From contig JAZNNI010000117.1 of the NCBI GenBank assembly GCA_045580145.1, positions 1 through 25,417 on the forward strand: a stretch of 25,417 nt of DNA, read 5' to 3'. Source of the DNA: UBA1738 sp045580145 (lineage in GTDB: Bacteria; Bacillota; Clostridia; UBA1381). A model generated the notes under the pieces. That model worked only from the letters and a program-made list of their open reading frames with translations, was not told the origin of the DNA and ran no database searches. Made by a program: the position numbers and the translations under genes. Shown piece by piece: positions 7,229 to 12,456 of the stretch (positions are counted from its first letter, which is position 1; each line of letters starts with the position of its first letter).

Positions 7229-7831
7229 ATGGATAATAGACAGTTTGGATACGTCAGAGTATCATCAAAAGACCAGAACGAAGCAAGACAGATTTCGGCA
7301 CTACTTGACTTTGGAATATCTGAAAGAGACATTTACATCGACAAACAAAGCGGAAAAGATTTTAACCGCACACAATATCAGGTACTTCTCAATAACATTC
7401 GTTCGGGTGATTTGGTTGTGTTTTTATCACTTGATAGAATGGGCAGGAATTACACCGAGATACAAGAGCAGTGGAAGTATATCACAACCACTCTCGGAGC
7501 AGACATAAAGATACTGGATATGCCGCTCCTCGATACCCGAGAAGAAGGAAATAGCCTTGACCGCAGATTTATGTGCGACCTGATATTGCAAATCCTTGCC
7601 TATGTTGCTGAAAAAGAACGAGCTAACATCCGCTCTAGGCAGGCACAAGGAATTGCAACAGCTAAGGCTAATAACGTAAAGTTCGGCAGACCTGAAACTG
7701 TCCGTCCTGAAAATTGGGATGAAATCTGCAGCCTATGGCAGTCAGGGCAAATCACTGCAACTACTGCTATGAAACAGCTTGGACTAAAACGTTCCACATT
7801 CTACAATATGGTACGAAAGGAGAAACACTAA
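7229..7831 (+). CDS. Serine recombinase (resolvase/invertase family)
   Basis: This 200-residue protein has the classical small serine recombinase layout. FGYVRVSSKDQ carries the nucleophile Ser12. The catalytic core continues through SLDRMGRNYTEI, with active-site arginines, and the long E helix (AYVAEKERANIRSRQAQG). A C-terminal helix-turn-helix ends ITATTAMKQLGLKRSTFYNMV. Such enzymes resolve dimers or cointegrates, or invert DNA between short sites. The ATG at 7229 has GAAAGGA nine bases upstream and is preferred to an in-frame TTG at 7211. A serine enzyme inside an element that already has a tyrosine integrase suggests multimer resolution of a replicating circle or a DNA switch. One base separates its stop from the next ATG. 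Confidence 0.93.
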   Translation: MDNRQFGYVRVSSKDQNEARQISALLDFGISERDIYIDKQSGKDFNRTQYQVLLNNIRSGDLVVFLSLDRMGRNYTEIQEQWKYITTTLGADIKILDMPLLDTREEGNSLDRRFMCDLILQILAYVAEKERANIRSRQAQGIATAKANNVKFGRPETVRPENWDEICSLWQSGQITATTAMKQLGLKRSTFYNMVRKEKH

Positions 7832-7832
7832 T

Positions 7833-8087
7833 ATGAAAGAGGATATTTTTGCAAAACTTTTTTCCTCGAATTTTCTGGAGGAATATATGCAGTATGAGGA
7901 GGATGAGGAACTGGTAGCCTTATCCTCTAAACAACTGGAACTCGACCACCGCGTTCAATCTATGCCGCAAGAGATACAGGATTTTCTTACCGAATACATA
8001 TCAACTCAAAATCAAATCAATAGACATCTAAACTGCACATACTTTAAGACAGGCATAAAACTCTGTATTGCACTTATAAAAGGATAG
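7833..8087 (+). CDS. Small acidic helical protein coupled to the resolvase
   Basis: This 84-residue protein starts one base after the resolvase stop, so it is almost surely translated from the same message. Its first half is acidic (EEYMQYEEDEELVAL). The second half is predicted helical and ends with TYFKTGIKLCIALIKG. The shape recalls small helical proteins often found in Clostridia mobile elements (DUF6809-like), but I do not recognise it with certainty. No signal peptide or membrane segment is visible. It may be an accessory protein for the resolvase. A strong terminator follows immediately. Confidence 0.65.
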   Translation: MKEDIFAKLFSSNFLEEYMQYEEDEELVALSSKQLELDHRVQSMPQEIQDFLTEYISTQNQINRHLNCTYFKTGIKLCIALIKG

Positions 8088-8091
8088 TAAA

Positions 8092-8119
8092 AGAGAGTGC
8101 AATAGCACTCTCTTTATTT
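8092..8119 (+). terminator. Bidirectional terminator between convergent genes
   Basis: AGAGAGTGC (8092-8100) pairs perfectly with GCACTCTCT (8105-8113) across AATA. It is followed by TTATTT on the plus strand and TTTTA on the minus strand. It separates the resolvase unit from the convergent operon ending at 8133. Confidence 0.8.
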
Positions 8120-8132
8120 GCAGTAATACTAT

Positions 8133-8678
8133 TTAGCACCCTAGTATTCTTCTTACAATGTTTGTAACTCTTTCAAGCCAATCCATTTCTGAAGTTATTG
8201 TTAAGTCCAAATCATCAAGAGTCTTAATCTCTATATTCTTCTGAATAAATATAGCATCATCAAGTACTGTAGCCGAAATTTCTTTGAAAGTATACATAGC
8301 AATACTTCTTGTTTCCTCTATTTTATCGGGCGTAAGCACTCTAGAAGCATACTGTTCGGAGAGGTATTTGCCTTGTTTTAAATCAGATACAACATCTAAC
8401 ACTCTTGAATAGGGTACAATGTTACTTTCTTGGTATCGATAACTAGGCGATATAGCTGTCCTAAGTGTTTGGTGTGTGCCATTATTATCGATATCAAGAA
8501 AATGATAATATTTCCTCGGAGATAGATAACCATAAGAACAATTTGTGTTTGGATTATTAAAACAGATAATATCCAAACACTTTTCACTCCCATCATAGTT
8601 CAGAACTGTTTGTGGTATTGCACCTACAACATCTAATGTTGTATTATCTAATATTTCTTGTGTTTTTCTAAAATGCAT
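8133..8678 (-). CDS. Unknown protein, last gene of the LRR operon
   Basis: This 181-residue soluble protein has no family I recognise. It has no signal peptide or transmembrane segment. The central part is rich in aromatic and polar residues (LSPRKYYHFLDIDNNG), and the C-terminal third looks helical, ending WLERVTNIVRRILGC. The ATG at 8678 has GAGGGA six bases upstream. It lies downstream of the leucine-rich-repeat gene on the same strand, 47 bases from that gene's stop, and is probably co-transcribed. Function is unknown; a role as immunity, effector or partner of the LRR protein is speculation. Confidence 0.7.
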   Translation of the reverse strand: MHFRKTQEILDNTTLDVVGAIPQTVLNYDGSEKCLDIICFNNPNTNCSYGYLSPRKYYHFLDIDNNGTHQTLRTAISPSYRYQESNIVPYSRVLDVVSDLKQGKYLSEQYASRVLTPDKIEETRSIAMYTFKEISATVLDDAIFIQKNIEIKTLDDLDLTITSEMDWLERVTNIVRRILGC

Positions 8679-8725
8679 TATAAATCCCTCAACTTTCTTC
8701 AGGTGTAATTATTATTTACTCACAA

Positions 8726-10123
8726 TCAATGGTCTTCTAACCATTCCAAATATTCTTCTCTACAACCAAAGTCTGACTCTGTGTACCCACCTCGAACATC
8801 ATCGTCGTAATATTCGCCAAAATAATGCTCTACTTCATAAAAATCAATTAAAGCTGGTTTGTCAGCATAAACATGCTCAAATTGTTTCGCGCCCATAGCA
8901 CAGTCACCAGCAATTTCCACATTATCAACATTGTTCACTATTATTTGTTTTAATTTTTCACATCCACTAAACGCCATTGACTCCACTTTTTTAACGCTAC
9001 TTGGTATCACTATTTTTTCCACAATATCATTTTTTCCAAATGCATTATATGCCACAATAGTAATGCCGTCAGGAATTTTTTGCGTAGATGAATAATTACC
9101 TCTTACTTTATTCAAAGTTGTCTTGTATATATCCATTTCATCCAATGTGTATTCAAACCCATAAGAAGTATGTACTTTCTTTCCCTTAATTGCTGGACAT
9201 TTTGGTTCGTATCCAAATGCACATCTAGAAATTATATCAATTTTGTCTGGAATATTAATGCTTTCTAATAAGTCGCATTCCTCAAATGCAAAGTCACAAA
9301 TACTCTTTATTGTGTTTGGCAATACTACAGTACGCAAGTTTTTACATCCTTTAAACGCAGAACTAGGTATGTAAGTAATTTTTGCCAAAATTATTACTGA
9401 GGTCAAATTCTCACAGTAATTAAAAAGACCATGGTTAATAGAAGAACGTAGATGCTCTTCATAATTTTCTATCTCTACAAAAGATTTTGGTGCTACTGTT
9501 ACAACACTTTCGGGAATAACAATATTAAGAATACTTTTACACCCCCAAAAACATTTATCTCCTATGCTTATTACACTATTCGGGATTGAAATATTTAGAA
9601 GGTTTTCGCAGTGTGCAAATGCACCATCGCCAATACTCATAACACTATTCGGTATCGAAATGCTATGTAAACCTTTACACATACAAAAAGCCGACTCATC
9701 AATTTGAGTAATTCCATTTTCTATTGCAATACTTATTGGAAATTTGATATTTTCAAATGCGTACTCTTCAATGCGCATAACATTAGATGTAATTATATAG
9801 CGACTTGCTTTTCTTGCTGCAGGATAACGAATTAATGTTGATTTATCTTTACTAAATAAGACTCCTTCAACAGAAGAGAAATAAATATTTTCTTCACTAA
9901 CGTCAATTCTTTCAAGTTCTTTTAATTTTCCAAAATTAATTAAAATCTCTCTTACCGTGCTTGGTATATAAATACTTTTTATATTCTCATCACCATCACT
10001 GTATCGCGATATTAGTTCCTCGACCTTTGTAACACCTTCAGGGATTACAATATTTCCTTCATTTCCCATATACGAAATAAGTGTGGTTCCTTCAATTTTA
10101 AAAAGTTCTTGATTATATTCCAT
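8726..10123 (-). CDS. BspA-type leucine-rich-repeat protein without secretion signal
   Basis: This 465-residue protein is built mainly of LRR_5/BspA repeats (TpLRR-like). Units such as HSISIPNSVMSIGDGAFAHC and LNISIPNSVISIGDKCFWGC recur from about residue 20 to 415, each giving a strand, a turn and an AF-aromatic signature. Such domains bind proteins. Most relatives are secreted surface adhesins, but this one starts MEYNQELFKIEGTTL with no signal peptide, sortase motif or anchor, so it should stay in the cytoplasm. The last 40 residues are acidic (HYFGEYYDDDVRGG). It is the middle gene of a three-gene minus-strand operon with two unknown proteins. The ATG has AGGAG eight bases upstream. Confidence 0.88.
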   Translation of the reverse strand: MEYNQELFKIEGTTLISYMGNEGNIVIPEGVTKVEELISRYSDGDENIKSIYIPSTVREILINFGKLKELERIDVSEENIYFSSVEGVLFSKDKSTLIRYPAARKASRYIITSNVMRIEEYAFENIKFPISIAIENGITQIDESAFCMCKGLHSISIPNSVMSIGDGAFAHCENLLNISIPNSVISIGDKCFWGCKSILNIVIPESVVTVAPKSFVEIENYEEHLRSSINHGLFNYCENLTSVIILAKITYIPSSAFKGCKNLRTVVLPNTIKSICDFAFEECDLLESINIPDKIDIISRCAFGYEPKCPAIKGKKVHTSYGFEYTLDEMDIYKTTLNKVRGNYSSTQKIPDGITIVAYNAFGKNDIVEKIVIPSSVKKVESMAFSGCEKLKQIIVNNVDNVEIAGDCAMGAKQFEHVYADKPALIDFYEVEHYFGEYYDDDVRGGYTESDFGCREEYLEWLEDH

Positions 10124-10134
10124 AATGTATACTC

Positions 10135-10425
10135 CTACTTTAATTTAAATTCAATTTTTCCGTCCCATATAATATTCTCGAGTTTATAACTTTTTTCCTC
10201 TTTAAATCCATATTCATTTGAAATGGATACTATCTGCTTTGTTACCTCATTGAATTTATCCCCTTCTATCGCAATAGAATATGAAACCGACAGTTCGTTG
10301 TTTTCGCTACTATCCACAAAGCAAAACACATTACCATTAGCAACATAAGACCTATCTTCAACCAATCCAATTCCTCTCAATAGGTTTCTTATATCAGTCT
10401 TTAACTGTTCTTTTTTATTATCCAT
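10135..10425 (-). CDS. Small unknown protein, first gene of the LRR operon
   Basis: This is a 96-residue protein I do not recognise. Starting at ATG 10425 (AAAGGGACGG upstream) it has a helical N-terminus (MDNKKEQLKTDIRNLL). An alternating beta-rich middle follows (NELSVSYSIAIEG), and it ends with strands (IIWDGKIEFKLK). The pattern suggests a small alpha+beta domain. A longer frame reaches 10461, but the extra 12 codons would extend past the -10 box, so they are rejected. The gap to the LRR gene is 11 bases. Transcription should start from the consensus promoter at 10449-10477, divergent from the XRE repressor. Confidence 0.72.
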   Translation of the reverse strand: MDNKKEQLKTDIRNLLRGIGLVEDRSYVANGNVFCFVDSSENNELSVSYSIAIEGDKFNEVTKQIVSISNEYGFKEEKSYKLENIIWDGKIEFKLK

Positions 10426-10448
10426 AATTCCGTCCCTTTCTTTCACTA

Positions 10449-10477
10449 ATTGTATCACCAATTATCGCTTATGTCAA
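10449..10477 (-). promoter_or_regulatory. Promoter of the LRR operon with repeated operator-like words
   Basis: On the minus strand TTGACA (10477-10472) and TACAAT (10454-10449) are 17 bases apart. The word ATTGGTGA occurs in the spacer and again upstream of the -35 (about 10486-10493), with a related TTAGTGA just after the -10. Repeats straddling a promoter next to a divergent XRE gene suggest repressor control. Confidence 0.75.
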
Positions 10478-10545
10478 TATTTATTTTCACCAATAGTGTA
10501 ATATTTAATTATAAAATGTAATAAAATATACAAAGGAGACCAACT

Positions 10546-10830
10546 ATGAAAAGTGAGTTATCAGAGAATATAAAAAAGCTAAGACATCAAAAGAACCTAA
10601 CCCAAACACAGCTTGCACAAAGGCTCGGAGTTGCCTTATCAACCATTGCATCATACGAAAACCAAGACCGCATGCCGTCAATACCTATGCTTGTCAAACT
10701 GTCATACGAATTTAATGTGACTATTGAATATCTACTTGGAGTGAACAAGAACAAAACACTTGATGTCTCAGACTTATCCGATGAACAAATCCTTGCACTT
10801 AACAGTGTAATAGAACAATTCAGGAAATGA
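10546..10830 (+). CDS. XRE-family transcriptional repressor
   Basis: This 94-residue protein is an HTH_3 (Cro/CI-type) domain over residues about 6-63. LTQTQLAQRLGVALSTIASY is the helix-turn-helix core, and EYLLGV the closing helix, followed by a short acidic tail (LDVSDLSDEQILALNSVIEQF). AAGGAG lies six to eight bases before the ATG. It is divergent from the LRR operon and close to repeated ATTGGTGA words over that promoter, so it most likely represses that operon and perhaps itself. It has no sensor domain. Its stop is a few bases from the 3' end of the converging small RNA. Confidence 0.92.
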   Translation: MKSELSENIKKLRHQKNLTQTQLAQRLGVALSTIASYENQDRMPSIPMLVKLSYEFNVTIEYLLGVNKNKTLDVSDLSDEQILALNSVIEQFRK

Positions 10831-10835
10831 TGACG

Positions 10836-10865
10836 AAAAAAAGAACAACCCAAAAGGTTGCTCTT
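10836..10865 (-). terminator. Terminator of the small RNA, also usable by the XRE gene
   Basis: AAGAACAACC (10841-10850) pairs with GGTTGCTCTT (10856-10865) with one mismatch on the plus strand (G-T wobble on the minus RNA). The minus strand ends in a seven-T run, while the plus strand ends TTTCTGTTT. Confidence 0.8.
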
Positions 10866-10970
10866 TCTGTTTACAAACTAAATGGCAGGGTGGCACTCCT
10901 GCATCTCTTTAAGACCATAAAGGCGTGATAGCTGCCCGTTCTATCCTCATTCAGTTTGTCTTTTATTGTA
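10836..10970 (-). ncRNA. Candidate small RNA with own promoter and terminator
   Basis: A minus-strand promoter (10976-11004) should start transcription near 10969. The RNA of about 130 bases has a closing stem ACAAACTGAATG with CATTTAGTTTGT (one mismatch), enclosing GCAGG-AGTGCCAC-CCTGC and CTTTA/TAAAG hairpins. It ends in the terminator AAGAGCAACC/GGTTGTTCTT plus TTTTT (10865-10836). No long frame exists in it; a 13-codon ATG frame is present but lacks a good ribosome site. It converges on the XRE gene and stops within a few bases of that gene's stop codon. I cannot match it to a named RNA family. Confidence 0.68.
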
Positions 10971-10975
10971 TTTAC

Positions 10976-11004
10976 ATTATACCATAATTATACACACAAG
11001 TCAA
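10976..11004 (-). promoter_or_regulatory. Promoter of the candidate small RNA
   Basis: On the minus strand TTGACT (11004-10999) and a perfect TATAAT (10981-10976) have a 17-base spacer that itself contains TATAAT-like sequence. It is among the strongest promoters in the element and there is no protein gene behind it. Confidence 0.82.
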
Positions 11005-11012
11005 CAAAAATT

Positions 11013-11441
11013 TTAGTCTTTATTAAATTTCCATATTCTATTTTTCTTTTCATAATCAGCAAGTTGACTGTCTGTTATAGGGTACATCGTTCTAAATGAT
11101 AGCTTTCCATCAGTAGAAACCCTGACTGCTATAAGGACATTATCATTATAACACTTAATAAACTGTATGCTCAAATCATGTGGTGGAACACCTATATAAT
11201 CAGGCTCTTTTATAATCTTTGGAATATCCTCAATGTACTTTTCAAAATCACCATATGAGAAATTGCTTCTGTGTTTCTCTATGTGTTCTAATCTGTTTGA
11301 CCACATCAAGATATTATTAGTCTTTAAAACATCCTCTAAATCAGGTCTGTTCTGTATAATTAAATCAATTTGTTCTTTACTTAGTTTCCCTACAGAGATA
11401 CATTTGCAATCATCGTTAAATCTGTCTATGTCTAATTTCAA
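11013..11441 (-). CDS. BECR-fold (PBECR-type) nuclease-like protein
   Basis: This is a 142-residue protein. Its C-terminal half resembles the phage-associated Barnase-EndoU-ColicinE5/D-RelE-like nuclease domains: HIEKHRSNFS (about 53-62), the helix YIEDIPKIIKEPDYIG (about 69-84), strands SIQFIKCYNDNVLIAVRVS and the final RTMYPITDSQLADYEKK. Members of this fold are predicted RNases found in mobile elements and polymorphic toxins. The N-terminal helix region may bind a partner. The start is TTG at 11441 with GAGGT seven bases upstream. The gene stands alone with no antitoxin-like neighbour on its strand. Catalytic residues are not proven; His53 and His57 and the Tyr/Arg of RTMYP are candidates. 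Confidence 0.65.
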   Translation of the reverse strand: MKLDIDRFNDDCKCISVGKLSKEQIDLIIQNRPDLEDVLKTNNILMWSNRLEHIEKHRSNFSYGDFEKYIEDIPKIIKEPDYIGVPPHDLSIQFIKCYNDNVLIAVRVSTDGKLSFRTMYPITDSQLADYEKKNRIWKFNKD

Positions 11442-11926
11442 TACACTTACCTCATCATTTGTTTTCTATGATTATACTACAAATATTTTAAATAATCAAG
11501 TCCCCAAAACCACCACACTATAAAAACACACTTTTATCTCATATCATATCAAAGTGGTTTCAGGCAAATAATATTTGACTTTGGGGAAGATTTCTCCTTC
11601 TATTCACAAATTATTTCATACGAAGAAGGAGAGGTGTTTAGACTTATGAAAGGCTTATTTTTTTATGACAAATTTTCCCTTCCTTTCCCCACAGCACTTT
11701 TAGGTGGCAAAGCAGCACGAAGTAATAATCCTATTGGGTTTTCACTTTTAAAATTTCCACCAAATTTCCACCAAATTTTAAATGAAATCAAAAACCAATA
11801 AAATATTAAGAAAATAAAATTAATTGTTGAAAAAGTCTAATAAATGGCATAAGTAAGCCAATATTAAAGAACACAAAAGAGAGTAAAAAATCACTTAACA
11901 ACATAGTACAATCACCCTAAATACCC
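11442..11926. other. Right-end non-coding region of the element
   Basis: I see no convincing gene in these 485 bases. TCTCCTTCT (11593-11601) and AGAAGGAGA (11634-11642) form a perfect 9-bp stem with a 32-base loop. The plus strand then holds only a 26-codon ATG frame at 11646. The integrase arm-like repeats lie at 11755-11775, and about 150 AT-rich bases follow to attR. The region may hold an origin or end-recognition signals. Confidence 0.5.
11755..11775. repeat. Two TTTCCACCAA repeats, right-end integrase arm sites
   Basis: Exact copies lie at 11755-11764 and 11766-11775, in the same orientation and with the same spacing as two of the left-end copies (1787-1807). They are about 150 bases from attR. 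Direct repeats of one word near both ends fit arm-type integrase sites. Confidence 0.7.
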
Positions 11927-11984
11927 ACTTAAAATCCTGTGGGACTAATATCCCGTGCCGGTTCGACCCCGGCCTTGGGCACCA
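11927..11984 (+). repeat. attR: 58-bp copy of the tRNA-Leu 3' half
   Basis: This copy is identical to 1642-1699. It lacks the tRNA 5' half and is not a functional tRNA. It is the displaced original 3' end of the target gene and marks the right boundary of the element. Confidence 0.93.
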
Positions 11985-11986
11985 CG

Positions 11987-12018
11987 TCGGAGTAAGCTTA
12001 GCTTACTCCGATTTTTTT
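11987..12018 (+). terminator. Original tRNA-Leu terminator, stranded beyond attR
   Basis: TCGGAGTAAGC (11987-11997) pairs perfectly with GCTTACTCCGA (12001-12011), with a three-base loop and seven Ts. It begins three bases after the CCA and would serve tRNA-Leu once the element is excised. Confidence 0.88.
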
Positions 12019-12148
12019 ATGCAAAAAATCTCCGTATGCCCCGCTACTCCTCATTTTCCCCCAAAAGCTACAGCTTTTCGGGGTACCCCTTTTGCCTTGT
12101 GTTTTGACAGCTACTTTTATTTTTCCCCTAATTATTTATCATCCAATT

Positions 12149-12267
12149 TTAATTTTTTACCCCACTTTTACCCCCAGCTCGTGCATTACTTATGAGGTTG
12201 CCAACAGCATTGCTGGCTTTTATTTTTCCTGCATATCAGGATGAATGTATTTTATTGTCAAAACCTT
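12149..12267 (-). pseudogene. C-terminal relic of a second tyrosine integrase
   Basis: On the minus strand a frame closed upstream by TAA (12268-12270) reads KVLTIKYIHPDMQEKIKA and continues to NLISNARAGGKSGVKN and a stop at 12149. The YIHPDM motif is the nucleophile-Tyr signature that ends tyrosine integrases. Nothing upstream matches the rest of such a protein, so only about 39 codons remain. ACTTTTACCCC-like repeats overlap its last codons, where arm sites would be expected. Its sequence differs from the resident integrase (FYLHPS). It therefore comes from another element formerly at this tRNA. Confidence 0.7.
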
Positions 12268-12417
12268 TTAATCAATAATCAAGAAGAATATAATGTCTTA
12301 ATTACAATTTATAATTGTATGGGAAATACCATTTATAATGAAAAAGCATCATTGCACAAAGGATATAATGCCTTTGAAGTTCCTCCATCAGGAGTATTGC
12401 AGATAACCAAAAACTAA
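12241..12417 (+). pseudogene. 3' stump of an unidentified (possibly glycosidase) gene
   Basis: The frame from ATG 12241 gives 58 codons. The part after about 12270 looks like a genuine C-terminal beta-sandwich: NVLITIYNCMGNTIYNEKAS, then KGYNAFEVPPSGVLQITKN and stop. The VPPSG-hydrophobic ending is common in C-terminal domains of glycoside hydrolases. The first ten codons overlap the integrase relic on the other strand and there is no ribosome site. It is best read as the 3' end of a gene whose 5' part was removed when an element inserted or decayed. It converges on the GH42 operon. Confidence 0.5.
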
Positions 12418-12456
12418 AAAATGCCATCAGGCTGATAACCTGATGGCATCTTTTTT
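12416..12456. terminator. Bidirectional terminator
   Basis: ATGCCATCAGG (12421-12431) pairs with CCTGATGGCAT (12439-12449). T-runs lie on both strands (CTTTTTT on plus, ATTTTTTAG on minus). It ends both the truncated plus-strand gene and the minus-strand amino-sugar operon. Confidence 0.9.

Larger units (their letters stand above)
1642..11984. mobile_element. Integrative element of about 10.3 kb inserted in tRNA-Leu
   Basis: The element is bounded by the 58-bp repeats. An integrase sits next to attL and reads towards it, preceded by a small excisionase-like gene and a replication-initiator-like gene. Arm-like TTTCCACCAA repeats lie inside both ends. The cargo is mostly hypothetical. There is no visible relaxase, coupling protein, type IV secretion gene or phage structural gene. 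It therefore looks like a small non-conjugative integrative element, possibly mobilised in trans or with the Rep-like protein acting as the nickase. The excised circle would be about 10,285 bp. Confidence 0.88.

Noticed and set aside
11646..11726. 26-codon frame after AGGAGAGGTG near the right end of the element
   Set aside because: Too short, with poor ribosome-site spacing and no recognisable sequence; mentioned only within the non-coding region.
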